DNA of 64,000 nt, from assembly GCF_910589235.1 (NCBI RefSeq), contig NC_060963.1, positions 690,001 to 754,000 of the forward strand, read 5' to 3'. Positions 10,846-24,582 of this stretch are shown in pieces (within the stretch, counting starts at the first letter, position 1; every line of letters starts with the position of its first letter). The position numbers and the translations under genes were made by a program. Source of the DNA: Vespa crabro (taxonomy: Eukaryota > Arthropoda > Insecta > Hymenoptera > Vespidae). A model generated the notes under the pieces. That model was not told where the DNA came from and did no database searches. It saw only the letters and a program-made list of their open reading frames with translations.

Positions 10846-11775
10846 AAATTAATTCGATGTTGGGAACAAACGTATATATTTTTTCCCTCGCGTCTCCGTT
10901 ATGAAATTGATAGGAATAAAAATTATGAGGATATCTTACGTCTTGTATATGTAATACTTGTAGATTATTTCATTTTCATGAGATTTCTGTATTTTATTTT
11001 TAGATCAAAGAGCGCCAATTTAATATTTAATTATCTATAAATTGCAAAATTTTCGATCTTATCTCTCGTTAGTTTCTTTAATCGTCTCTCAGGACGCACT
11101 CGTAAACCTCCTTTTCTCTCATCGATCCGGCAGACGTTGTACCTGTTACCTAGTGCCGTAGCTGTTCTAATAGAACGTCGCCTGTCGATAGGAACGTAGA
11201 ACGAATTGCTCTCCAACAATGTCTATGTGTGCGCTCGTGTACGTGCGCTTGTGTGTATGCATATGTGTGTTCTTTTTTTCTCATCTCCTCCATCTAAAGA
11301 CTGACCTTATCCTCTATCTTTCTCTTTCTAGTTTACTCCCTTTTGAATATTTTTGTCTTTTCTTATTTAACATTTCTTATGATAAAAAAAACCATCTCGT
11401 ACCTCGCTTCAGTCTCCTTATGTGTTCTAGACTCGGTATAATTATCTGTTTATTCTGATTGAAATAAATGGCAAAAAGAAAAAAAAAAGAATTAAAAAAA
11501 AAAAATAATAATAAAAGATTACAAAAAGCTAAATCAAAAGTACGAATTACGTTTTCCTATCGCAAAATTTGCTTGTATAATTTATCGGCGATTAAACGGA
11601 ACGACGGCTCGTTAAATGAAAGTCGTATTCTTTGAAGAACGTGTGATATCTAAGCTCATAAAATTTCTCTCTTTCTCTCTCTCTCTCTCTTACGAAGTTA
11701 TCGAACTAGCTTGGAAGGAGAGCCTATTCGATCTATTTTCTCATTGCTCTCTTGGTTCTCGAGATCCTGCTTGCT

Positions 11776-11832
11776 CGTTCGTTCGTTCGTTCGTTCGTTC
11801 GTTCGTTCGTTCGTTCGTTCGTTCGTTCGTTC
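11776..11832. repeat. (CGTT)n tetranucleotide microsatellite
   Basis: About 14 perfect CGTT units. Each frame reads as a Ser/Phe/Val/Arg or Glu/Arg/Thr/Asn repeat, so the open frames through it are artefacts. Confidence 0.95.
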
Positions 11833-12267
11833 ATACGCCGTTCTTGATCCTGTGTAGAAATTGGAAACCGGTTTTAAGGAAATCTTAAGCCGGTCTTCCC
11901 TTTCATACTCGCCAGAGGCAGGCGAACCTGCTGCTAGGAGCATACCTTATGCATCCTGTCGTGCATTATACGTGTTCACCTCCATTAGCATACCTTCGCC
12001 ATGCTTTTCTGACCTTTAATTGCTTACATTTATAAAATGGAATCCTTTAGGATCGTTAAATATTAACGTACGTCACGACAAATCTATATTTTTTTTTCTT
12101 TTTTTTTTTTTTTTGTTTTTTTAATCTTTAATTTTAATTTTTTGCTTTTTGTTTGTTCGTTGTTTCTTTTGATTTCATTTCTTTTTTCTTCTTCCAAATA
12201 ACTGCTTTACAATTAATCACGAATATCTTTAATTATATAATTTGTCTTGATATATTTAAAAAATATC

Positions 12268-12305
<38 letters not shown>

Positions 12306-12400
12306 CTTAAAAATAGATAAAGTTCAAAATCGTAGAACGGTGACGATCAAACATGGTCGCTTACGTTGATCGCCATTCCATTTTTGTATTCCTTTTTTTA

Positions 12401-13253
12401 GACATGTAAGCAATCTATCACAGCCCTTGTTCGTTCATTGACGTTCGTCTCGTGTATATAACAATCGATTCGCGCTCGGCGCAGGAAGCGATCAAGGACC
12501 GATTGAAACGTAAGAAACGACTCGACGACGAGTGCATTTGCTTATTGGAGAACGACCAATTTTTCGCTCGATCGCGAACAACTTATGCTTTCTTACCCTT
12601 TAATACTATATTCATCGAACGTCGGAAACCGTATCGATCGCGAACTACTTTCCAATTTCACGTCGATCATAATTTTCGAATAACATCATAATTCGAGATC
12701 GGTCGATTCGAAAAAGTATATCTCTATCGTAACTTGTTACACATTTATTCTTCTCCGATAAAATATATATATCTCTCCGATAAAATAAAAAGTGTATACA
12801 TATATATGTTCCTTTATGTTGTATAGAAATATAAGTGTATCTTCGTAAAGTGTATCTCCGTAGGAGATATTAAAATATATTTTTTATGTTTCTCTATATA
12901 CGAATACAACGTACCTAGAAGTACACGTATTACGAGATCTCGTTTTTCACGCTCAATAATTTGTAAAAGCAAAGAACAACAAACTCTGATACTTTTCCAT
13001 TAAATTACAAATGATATATCTTCAAAGGGCATATAATGAAAGAGAACAAACAACGCGTGGGAAGATTACTATTTCATTAAATATCATTATTAATCCGATC
13101 GGAAAGGTTGTATCGTTTATTGTTCTACGAATTAATTTGATATTAGTCATTGTAATCGCATAAATATGCAATACGAATATAGTTTGTTCGCATGGTAAAT
13201 AAAAATTGCCACGATTCGTTCCTCGATCGCGTAGAAAATAATTTTCTAACCAT

Positions 13254-13292
<39 letters not shown>

Positions 13293-15394
13293 TATAAGCG
13301 TACACTCTGGTATTCAGGAATATAAAAGTGAAAATAAATTATTCATGCAGCGTGTAAGAAAACGTTCCTATAATTTAATGCCCGATTCTTTCACGAAGAG
13401 ACAAAAATTCTTATACGTCATTGCTTTTGAAGGATGGAACGATATCATTGTCTCTTAATACGTGGAATAAAAAAAACAATGTTCTTTCAACGAATACGAG
13501 ATCTGTTTGTTTTTCAATCATCTATTTGAAAATGAAGTGTCGTTCAAGAAGAAGAGAATATAACATTTGATATCGCTCTCGAGTTTGTGCGATGTTGTGA
13601 TATGACATTTTTTTTCTCTTGTTTTTCTTTTTCTTTCTTTCTTTCTTTTTTTTTTTTTTTTTTTTATTTTTCTTCTTGTTTCCGTTTTCTAATAATCGCC
13701 CACGGAGAACGATAACGCACGTAGATATTACACAGCACATCAAAGATCGTTATGTGAGAGGCGTAGCAATGTACAAAGAGCTTTAATATCTTAACCTCCT
13801 TTTCTTTAATTACTTATGATTAGTCCTCGAGATAATCTCAACTAGGTCTTGTCACTTTTAGAACGGTCCCGTGTTCTATCGTAAAATTAAAAGGAAAGTG
13901 TAAGAGATTGAATAGTTTCTTTATTTTTTCTTTTTTTATGACTTTTCTTTTCTTTTTCTTTTTTTCCTTCTTCTATTTTTCTTCTATCGTTATTTCTTTT
14001 CAATTACTATCTTCTCTTAATTACCTTCATTATATGCGTAAGATCGTTGTCTCGTTGCAAAACGTTTGACGAGGTATGATCTAATGTTTTTCTTTCTTTC
14101 AACAATTTCAAACTTCGAATCTCTTTCTCTCGCCCTGCATTCTTATGCGTTACGGATGTGTGCATGCGCACGCACTCACATATCTATATATATATATATA
14201 TATATATACACACAAAAGTGAGCCTGGCGCATACTCGGAGAAAGTACAAGTGTTCCATAATCGTCGATTTCCCCATTCCACGATGGAGAACGAGGCTAAG
14301 GTCGATCGATTATCGAATCGACACCGGGAAGAAATTTCACGCACTGGTCAGATTTCGATTTTTCTTTTTCGTAAATCTTACGTAACGTTTCTCCTTCCCT
14401 TCCTACTAGTTCAAGGTCAAGATATTCTTCCTATCTGACTTTTTGCAGCATCCAAAAGTAAGACCAATTTGTAAACGCTGCAATTTTAATTTCTCGAATA
14501 TACTCGAGTTTCTAGTTTTAAATTAATCAGACATATTTATATCCAATCACAATTGAATGTACCTAACGTTCGATCGTTCTTTAATCATTATTTAACGTGA
14601 AAATTAAAGGAAAACTTCATCAATGAAAAAAAGATCTTATTAAAAATGTTGAAAGTTAAGTGAATGCTACGTTTTTACTTAAAGGTGTCATCGAATCTTT
14701 TCTGAAAAAAAAGAAAAAAGAAAAAAAAAATGTCGAGCGTTATGCTCAGCGTTGGTGTCCTTCGCTTTTAAAAATAATTCGTTCGACGTCGGTAGTTTCG
14801 TTAGGATGAGAAACGAAAGCAGGGGAATGCGTAGAAGAGCCTCCCACGTGATTTCAATAACAAGACGATTCCTTGTACGAGGCCTAACCTACCTCTTACT
14901 CGATGTCTTCCTCGTCGTCCTCGTTCATTCAAAAAACATGCGTAGGTCGGGTATTTCATAAAGGAGATCATTTTCTCGATGAGTAGACAATTTTTGCTTG
15001 TTTCCATTTACCTCCTGATTTCTTTTTCTTTTTCTTTTTCTTTTTTCTCACGACAAAAAAATTCATATTCATTCGTAGATACGTACGTACGTACGTAGAT
15101 AAACGAGTAAAATGTACTTTGTAACGTAAATGTCTGCTGGCAAAAGCGACATGAAAAATATTTTTCTACCTATCGTATTCGTTATGTCGGATATTTTTAT
15201 TCATAAAAAAGAAAGGGGAAAAAAAAGGTTCCATCATAGATACGATATCAATTTTCAATAGAGAAAACTGTAGTACATAGATAAGTGGATTATGAAATAG
15301 TTTGAAAAACGTACGATTTGTTTAGTTTTTTTTATTAACGGAACGACGATGATATATTAAATTAGGATCGTTCGAAATGTATATTCATTTTAAT

Positions 15395-15432
<38 letters not shown>

Positions 15433-15699
15433 GAAAGAACACGCAAGAGTAGGCGGTTAAAACGAAAATCTCAGTATGATATTTCATTTGGAGAAAGGTC
15501 AAGTGGTTTTTTGTTAAACGAATGCTTTTTCATTCGATCGTCGGGCAAAGTGGACTTTGAGATTTCTGTTTTTTTTTCTTTTTTTTTTTTTTTTCAAAAG
15601 CAACATTGCTTCAACTTTCTCAAGCCGAGAAAATATCGTATTGCATATTAGACGAGATAAGATAATCAAACTCGAGTAAGGGCATATGATAAAGATATA
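12401..15699 (+). other. Presumed first intron of the OATP gene, part 2
   Basis: No coding exon is supported. A moderately CpG-rich patch at about 12430-12710 contains a near-duplicate pair of about 15 bases around ATCGCGAACAACTT (about 12572 and 12636). Simple repeats include (GA)n at about 13258-13285, (AT)n at about 14184-14207, (ACGT)n at 15081-15096 and (CT)n at about 15401-15428. A CACGTG E-box lies near 14846. Confidence 0.45.
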
Positions 15700-16610
15700 A
15701 TCTGTAAAAGGTATAAAATATGAAATGGTCGGGAAGAACGAAACGGTGAATAGTTTTGCCTGGCTTCACGAATCAACATCGGGAGAATCAAGAATTAGCA
15801 TTGTAAGAACATTTCTACATGACTCCTTGGAAGGTATCCAAAGGCATTGAAAATCTTTAATAGCGAGCGCACGTAAAGTGTATGTCACTCGAAAATTATG
15901 TGACGAAGAACTTACGTCCCTAAAGTTAAAACTTCTACTTTCGTTGGTAATGAGAAATTTCCTTGAAACTTTTCTTTCACCGAGACACATTAAATACCAA
16001 TCAACGTTTCAGGGTTGATAACGTTAATCCTCAATTTTCTTCTGCAGTTTCGAAGATGAGGGACATGATTATGGTCGTTATGACATTCAACGATCAACTG
16101 AACGTTTAGTTTGCTCAATAGACCATAGACATTATTAGGAAACTGACAAATTCATTTGATTTCGTCTGATAAATTAATGACTTTGGAACGCCCTTGGAAA
16201 TGAATCCTGACAGATTTCTAAAGTGCACAGTTTTCGAGTGACGTTCCATTAAAAAGGGTTCTCCCATCTTCGTAAGGACCGATGAAAAATTTTATTGTCA
16301 AGTAGACAGGGAGACAGTCCTTCGGGAAAGTTTTTACAAAATATCAACGTTAATACCGATGTCGGTAAAGCGTCGAAACGTTTGGGATTAACATAGCCGG
16401 CTATTAATCGAGTAACTTGACAAGCAACGTCCGTTTAGCCGAAACGATCTTAATCCGCTTAAATCCGCTTTAAAACCGAGCCAAGGAGGAGAAACGTTTT
16501 CACTGATTCGAGCTTTTCGAAGCGCACTCGCATTGATTTAACTTTGAAAAGTCAAATATTTTCACCGTAAATCCACTGAAATTGGTGCAACATCCTCTCA
16601 TTTTTAACAT
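15700..16610. other. Repeat-free island inside the presumed intron
   Basis: About 900 bp without microsatellites or long homopolymers, in sharp contrast to both flanks. Stops occur in all frames, so it is not a long exon. It contains ATTAAT/TTAATC-type homeodomain-like words and evenly mixed composition. A cis-regulatory module is plausible but unproven. Confidence 0.35.
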
Positions 16611-17967
16611 TATTTTTTTTTCATCGCTCAGGTGAGTCAACTTTTTTTGCATTTAATTCGATTAAAAAATAATACGCTCGTATTATTCGACGTGTGACTA
16701 ATTTTTGTTTTGTAATTTTTTCTTTTCATTTTTTGACGTTTGAAATGAGACTAAAAAAGAAGAAAAAAAAAAAAAAAAAAAGATGCCCAGGCAAAAAGCA
16801 TACTTTACGCGCGAGACTTTTACGGTTGTGTTTCCAGGAGGGCGATCTGGATTTAGAATTGCGTCGAGCGAAGTTTTATCCGAGAGGTTCGCCTTTCATG
16901 TATCTCTTTCCCCCTCTCTCTCTCTCTCTCTCTCTCTCCTTTTTCTCGCAATGAGTCAGTGAGTCGGTACGTTTAGACGAGTCACTTCACGGAGAGATAG
17001 AGCATGCGTTTCGATTGCAATAAAACGTGACGATCTATACGTCTCTTTTTCTTCGTTGTATGTACACAATAGTAGATGTTTGTATGGTGTACACTTACGA
17101 GAGTTTTAACATAGTAGATCGCAATAAAAATGATACCTCTCACAATCGGTGGATGGTACCATTCACCGTTCACTCTAGAGCGACAATAGCCATATGTGAG
17201 GCACACGTGCGTTTATACACGGAAACCATCGTAGATTTTATGATAATAATCACCCGGATTCATGATTGTTCTATCATGCACGTACAAAGTACGTATATAT
17301 ATTCAGCTTCCTTTTTTTCTTTTTGTTGGAAATATGAATCACGTTTTATACGTACTTTTTATTTGTTAATCTCTTGTAAATGCGTATATATATATTTGTA
17401 AATGCAAAATGCTTTTTCTTTTTTTCTTTCTTTTTTTTTTCCTTCTTAGAAACGCACGAGTAAAGATGCATTTGCGATTGTAACGCACAAGGGCACTTAC
17501 CTCTCGAGTAAGAGAAATTACTCGAGCGGCTCCTACCGATATCGCCGTATTGTCCGCGTGAATCGCTGGCACATTGTGTTAGTTAAACAATGAAGGAGGC
17601 TACGTAAGTAGGTACTCACGTATTTATACAAACGTAAGTACCGTTGTAATTAAAGAGACTCGACGGTAGTACCGTTGGCATTGCATTGTCCTCGAGTTAA
17701 CGTCGACTTTGAAGTAAGGAGAACGCGACTCCTTCCTTCCACGCTTTCCTCCGCTTGAAAAAATTTTAATTTAACCCGTGGGAAAACGGAAGTGACGACA
17801 AGAATGATGTGTATTTTGTAACACATGCGAGTGTCATATAGAAATATTAACAAATAATTTCCGAACAAAGTATACCTATATTGTCGTTTAAAGTTCTTCA
17901 TTAAAGATAGTACATATGTAGTTCTATATGCAATACAATATGTGAGGTGTAATTTGGCACGAAAAAG

Positions 17968-18005
<38 letters not shown>

Positions 18006-18699
18006 GGGGGGGGAAACGTTCGAGTTTAAATACCACACCATTTTAGTTTATTAATGACTCCAAACTGCATTCAATGCGACCGCATGCTCATTGTCGTTGC
18101 AGGTTATTGCAAAGTCAATACGTGCCACGACCTAGGAATTATACTTATTTAGGCACAAACGTGCCACGTAAGACAAACGTAGTACTGCACACGACTTCCT
18201 GACGGAATAAATATATACCTGCACACATAGGTAAATGTCTGTACAAATGTCTATGCATCGATGCTACTTACAGAGAATGTCGTATTATATTTTTCTGCAG
18301 TGCATCTAAAAGATTCGTACGTACATACATATACCTGTATATATAAGTATAGATAGATATTATACGTAGGTATGTACCTATAGTTATAGATATCAAATAA
18401 ATTCCAACATTATATCATTGCCAAAACGTAGTTCGAATCACGAGTGCTATTTTTCCCCTTCCCTAAAAGCATCTATAGGCCGTCCTATTAAAATTCGACC
18501 GATTCGTCTCCAAGTTTTTTCATTTCGAATTCATCTTATATTTTACTTTTTATTTTCTTTCATTTTTTTTTTTTTTTTTTTAATTATTTTTTCACATCTT
18601 CCAATTGATATTCCTCGCAGGGAGAATATAAAGTCAGGAACATCGTTAGGATACTTCGAGATAAATAGAGATGGAACCTCATTCGTCGTTCATAGAGGT

Positions 18700-18758
<59 letters not shown>

Positions 18759-18913
18759 CCAGCTACGTTTGCTCCGACAACATTTGCGGAGGAAGCATTG
18801 GATCGTCGATATATGGGTCATTGCCGAATGATCCTTTTTTCATTCCGCATGCGGAAACTTCGAAACGAGCATCGACAGTTTGAAAATCTAATATCTCATT
18901 TATATACGTGTGC

Positions 18914-18944
<31 letters not shown>

Positions 18945-19529
18945 GATAGTAACTTGTTTGGTTATAATCAACTTTTATTTTAAGGGAAAATCGTAGGTAG
19001 AAACATTTCCCACGATGGAACGGAAGTAAGATAAATGTGTACGCGAGTTAAATCGATGTTCCATTCGGTTCTACAGCTTCATGCCGTACCGAAAGAAGGT
19101 CTTACAGTACTTTTCTATTATATTTGTATATAACCATATAACTTCCTACGCCGATCGTGTTCAAGTTTCTCCTTTTTATTCGATGCATTCCGCATAACAA
19201 CGTGAAAGTCGTTCAGGTTGACATTTCGTCCTCGGCGACAACGATGGCGATAGAATTCAATTGCACGCGATTTTATTCGGTAAGAATTCGTTCGCATCAA
19301 TTCTGAACATATCCAAAAGGACACATTTACATTTTTTTCCTTTCACCAGCGAAGATTCTGATCGACGGGATTGATAACAAAAAAAAAAAAACCAAAAAAA
19401 AAGAATATATATATTTATACACACACCTACTACATATATTATCCGATTGTCACAGTATTTTAAACCTCTAACGTCGGACAAGCGGCTTATATTTTAAAGT
19501 CGAAGAAACTTAAGTAATCGATCAAACAG

Positions 19530-19940
19530 GAAGGTTCGAACCCATCGCAGAGGTCACCGAGTCCAATTCTCGAATCGAGTCTATCCCAATGATGGGTACA
19601 GAGCCTAAGGCCAAAGCGTGCATCTATTTCTCTTTCCTTTCTCCTCCCACAGTTCTAAACTATCAGTATACTTTCGTCCCTCCTGCCGAGCAGATCGAAT
19701 GATCCCTCGCGTGTTGGAAGGTCTTCAAGTTCCGTACGATGGGTTGGGCAGTAGGTCAACCCTTTCGACCGTGCGAGCAAGCCGCAGCCTGCACGAAATC
19801 CCACTGCAACGCCATATTTCAACTTCTCGCCGATTCCCGGTCTATCCGCCTACTCCCTCCTTTCCTCTCCTACACTTTTCCACCCTAAGCTTCCCTCCTC
19901 CCCCTTCCATCACCTCCTCATTCCCAACGCTAAGAAACTT
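19530..19940. other. GC-richer island with a pyrimidine-rich right half
   Basis: About 400 bp with few A/T runs. It starts with a GGTTCGAACCC word (19533-19543, identical to a tRNA B box but without a cloverleaf) and ends in CCTCC/CTTCC-rich sequence. A 138-codon plus-strand frame crosses it, but its Ser/Pro-rich product resembles nothing I recognise. It could be regulatory or a non-coding exon. Confidence 0.3.
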
Positions 19941-21949
19941 TTTGATCGGCATTAACAAATCTCCGATCTATTTTCTTCCATTTCAAATGCATTCGTTCGT
20001 GCATCATTGTTACATCCTTTTGACTATGCGATAATATTTATCCATTCATTTAAAAACTTTTCTATCGTTTGAAAATGTTCTCATTAAACTCGAACTTATT
20101 AAGTTCAATGCAAAAACGTTTAGGGAACGTCTGAACTCTAAAAGATCCGAAGAGATTATTAGACCACAACGAGATGCACGAGAACGATTCATAATTAGCC
20201 TCGACGCTGTCCGAACAAAGTCGAGCTCCGTTAAATCTGACCTCGCCAGAGAAAGAGAGAGAGAGAGAAGAACGGCATGCAGATTACTCTTTGGTTTAAT
20301 AACGCCTTGTTCTCCGTTACTTAACAACACCGAACGATCGATTAAACTAGCGCCAACTTTCGAAATGTCATCTCTTCGTCGTTCTCTTCAAATGTGTCCG
20401 ACGTTAAAAGAAGTTATTTATCTAAAAAAAGAAAAAAAAAAAAAAGAAAAAAAAGAAAAAAAAAAGAAAAAAAATAAAGAAAAAACAAAAAGAAAAAAAA
20501 AGATGAAAAAGCAGCGGCAATAACTTAACTCAATTACCGATTTCTAGGATTCATTTATTCACGAAGAACGTTAATTAATTGGAAGTCACGCGTGGTTGTC
20601 TTTTGTAATTTTTTCTTTCTTTTTTTTTTCTTTATATATATATATAAAATTTATTTTTCTCAGTAAAATATTCAATGAGATGCTGAGAAGATAGAAAGAA
20701 AAGGGGAAAAAAATAGAAAAATAAAATAAATAAGAAAAAATTAGCAGTCGTGGAAAAACTTCGAGGGAGGGAAGAAAAAATATAACGGGATGTCTCCTCA
20801 CTGGTAGAAATGATCTTTGCGCATTGTACATGCGCGCACAGTACGAGAGAGAGAGAGAGAGAGAGAGAGAAGAAGGATTAATATCGGCGATGCTCGAATT
20901 ACTTTAAACGAGACTACGACAAAGGCAGGCTCGATCCGGCCGAGGATATACCAGAGTGCACGACGAGCTCGTACTTATTTCCGGAACGCTGTCCTTTTTC
21001 TCTCGTTACGAGGACGGAATTACATACTCGAGCGAACGAACGCGCGAGCCCGCGAAACGGTGAAATTTATTTCACGGCTTCTGCTACGTGCTTTCCCTCT
21101 CGCTGACAAGACTCCGTTTCGTCCGGGACCTCGTTCGATCTTTCTTTTTTCTCTCTCTCTCTTTTTCTTTTTTTTTTCTCTCTGTCTCTCTCTCTCTCTT
21201 TTGCAATTTCTTTTTTACCTTTACTTACTCGTAATAACTATCACAATCTATCGCTCTCATTCGTCTATCTATTACTTCGATATATTATGTTTCATTTGAT
21301 ATTAGAAAGTGCAAAAAAATCGATTAATCTTAATTCATCTTATCTGTTTGCAGAACATATTTCAATTAATTATGGTTATTATTCGTTCGATTCGGTATTA
21401 TTTAAACGCTACGTTGGTATATATTTATATTAAATAATATCGTAAGTATTTATAATGGAATATCAGTAATCCTATACCAATTTAGACGCAAAACAGATGC
21501 AACAATTAATATGTAATTATTTACACCGACTGAAAATATTTATATATGTGTGTCTGTGTGTGTGTGTGTGTCTGTGTCTGTGTGTGCATTGACTATTAAT
21601 TTTACAAAATACTTGGAATTAATTAATAAAATACTGATCTAATAAATTGAATTTAAGTGATTAATTGTATCCACCATTTCTTTGAAACTGATTGATGACT
21701 CAACAAAATAGGAGAAATAAAACAAAAAATATCTTTCGAAAATTTTCCAAAGCACTTGGAGATGATTCCAAGTCACTTGTAATTTTATTTTTATTTTCTC
21801 TCTCCCTCCCCCTTTCCCCTTCTTCTGTCTGCTTATCCTTCTCTGTCTTCGAAGAATTTTTTCGAGAAAATACCCTCGCTATATCCCCTCCTTCTTATCC
21901 AATTCGAAGATTTTTTAAGTATATCGTATAAGTTTCCCTACGATACCCT

Positions 21950-21980
21950 CCGGCTGGACTTAGCGTTTCTAAGTCGCCGG
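21950..21980. other. Strong hairpin (12 bp, 2-nt bulge, 5-nt loop)
   Basis: CCGGC-TG-GACTTAG (21950-21963) pairs with CTAAGTC-GCCGG (21969-21980) across the loop CGTTT. The stem is G/C-rich at its base and sits in unique sequence. Confidence 0.7.
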
Positions 21981-24066
21981 ATAATTTCAGAGTGTCCTCG
22001 TTTCGACGATGATGATCAGCCGGTATTTTCTGGAATAATCCAAGGAAGCTGAGAGTTTAGAGCTACTCGTTCTATAACATATACCTACATCTCTAAGATT
22101 TTAGAAACTATTCGTCGAAATATTTGGCGAGTTTCGAAAAGATGACGAATATGCATTACACGAGTCAACATATCTGTTACGTTTTGTTACATCTCGTTGG
22201 ACATCTTGTTTATTTCATTTTTCACGATTAAATCAATTTATGGATGTAACATACAATTATATAAATCATAGCGTTTCGTTCTTTAAAATTTTTATCCACA
22301 GGAATTTCACGTATAATAATTTAAAATAATTTTGTGATTAATGGGAAGAAATTTCCAATCTATAATATCCTTTATTCTCTTTTTCCCTTCAGCAGTTGTG
22401 AAAATATTGATTTAATCGGTTTATTATAAAATTATTATCATCGGACCAACGAAGTTATCACGCGTTATCGAAATTCTCTAATCGGGAAAAGACATTTCTT
22501 TTGACAAATTTTCGTAAAAGGATTGAACTATCGATCGACACGTCAATTACGAAAAGAGAAAGTATAGACATAGTTAATTAAAATTAGATACGCGTTCGCA
22601 TGAAATGCGCGTTACATAATGATCATCTGTGAATTACGTTTTCAAATAATGTTACAAAATTTTTCACCGACAAAACCTCTCTTTCTCTCTCTCTCTCTCT
22701 TTCTCTCTCCCCCTTGAGCTCGGTTATTCCAATAGGTAATACTTTCTTATTAATATACAGAGAAAGAACTTAACACGTTACGTCATTTCATATGAATTTA
22801 TCGTATCGTGAATTTATATATATCGAAATTAATCGGTATAATATATGGAAATAAGAAGAAGGAAATATAAAAAAAAGTTCGATGAGTTATAAGGTAAGAA
22901 GTATAAAAATGTTAATTTGATTGAGTCGACATGCTCGAACTTTAATATTTTTCGATCGACGACGTAAAGATATGACCGACTTACTTACTCGTATGTTTAT
23001 ACGGGAAAAAAAAGTCTTTCGTCGCAATACTTGTCGTATTGCGGATCGATCGACAGGTCTTAGCGATAAGTACAGGATGTATCTCATAAATACATAGCGA
23101 AATCGTCGTATAAGGAGTCTCCCTGACTTTGAACCACGTCGTAGTTTTCTCTCACATACTCGCGCTATCTAATACACATTAGCCTCTATACTCGTCAGCC
23201 TTGCTTTTCTTCAATTTTTCATTGGAAGAAAATCAAGGACGTTAGGGATCGATAATAGAACCGGAACATAACGTTTAAAAAAAAGATATGCGCTTAAACC
23301 GGTTGCTTCCTCGTTCGATAAAACAAATAATATTATTTTGTATTTAAGAACAAATGTAGGAAGCTATTAAGGATGATTCTCTTGAATGAGATTAATTGTA
23401 TAAAGGACTCGAAGGTAGGATCCGTGAAATCGTTCCTTCTTAGAGATAATTGATCGTGCATAATCGAACTATAGAAAATGATATCGCGCTGATGAGAATC
23501 GACTAAGGATAAGACAAGAATCGCGAGTTTCAACGACGAAAGATCGTCGGTATCGTATGCGTCTATTCGAAACTTTAATTGGCCTCGAATTAATTAATGA
23601 ACTGCGTCTCATGACGTGTTACACATCCGCAAGGACTAGTATATCTAAATTGTATGTATCTGTGTATGTGTATGTTGTCTGTGTTTGTGTTTTTATAGAG
23701 AACGAATTTTACATAACAGGAACGTTTGCGCAAGTCGATTCGGAATCAACTCGATCCTCGGTACATTTCTTGGAAAAATGCAATGATATTAATTGACAGC
23801 TTGCTCGTTCGTTCGTACGTACTCTCGAAGAAAATATTTATTTCAAATAGATTTATTAGTTTACCATGCATTTCCATTGATAACTCTAGCAAGGAGATAA
23901 TATGCATATTGCATTTATCTCGTTGATAAAAGAGAATAAATATAATTTAAACGAAGATAAAGAAGAGAAAGGAAAAATGGCGAACGGAAATGCGAAGAAC
24001 TATGTCGTTAATTTGTATTTTTTATCGCTCTCAATAGAAAGTTCATTGTATCTATCTGTCTCTTTC

Positions 24067-24104
<38 letters not shown>

Positions 24105-24531
24105 GTTTATTCGCTCTTTTTTGCTCCTTTGCTCTTTCGTTGCGTTACGCTTCTCGAATCACTTTTATGAGAATGATTTTTATCTCGTTTCGTTGAGTTA
24201 TGATCATTGCCATTTATTAAAGGCAAGAGACACGGAATCGTAATATCTCTGTTTATAATTGAGTACACAATTTTTGGAAACTGTGCATACAAACACACAT
24301 ATGCGCTCTCTCTCTCTCTCTCTCTCATACACATAGTGTAGGGTAGACGCGTTATCTCTAGTTATCTCATTGAAAAAGATAAGGAAAACAAGCTGCTCAT
24401 ACAATTTCTAGGGCCCACGTTTATCGACCGGCCCTGACCTTACCGAGGCAGGTTCGTTGAACCGTTGGATCCAGAGAGATGTCAATTGATCACACGGTTG
24501 GACAAAGCTGTGTCGATCTAGTTGTACACTA

Positions 24532-24582
<51 letters not shown>

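Larger units (their letters stand above)
6283..12400 (+). other. Presumed first intron of the OATP gene, part 1
   Basis: No convincing exon is seen. Contents include (AT)n at about 6341-6371, a (CT)n/(CA)n compound at 6476-6519, (GT)n at about 6729-6753, (GA)n at about 7029-7074, a (TCACC)n array at 7810-7870, A-runs near 7998-8020 and 8139-8154, (ATCG)n at 8188-8208, a hairpin at 9024-9047, a 43-base T-run at 10377-10419 and (CGTT)n at 11776-11832. A donor-like GCGAG/GTAAGA at about 8488 might mark an alternative 5' exon but has no other support. Confidence 0.45.

Noticed and set aside
17650..18036. 128-codon minus-strand frame
   Set aside because: It begins in a (GA)n/poly-G tract and has no family resemblance or splice support.
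19533..19543. GGTTCGAACCC, a perfect tRNA B-box word
   Set aside because: The T-stem is imperfect, no D arm or anticodon stem lies upstream and no T-run terminator follows at the right distance, so it is not a tRNA gene.
22005..22060. C/D-box snoRNA-like words (ATGATGA and CTGA)
   Set aside because: The boxes are only about 40 nt apart with no terminal stem, too short for a functional C/D snoRNA.
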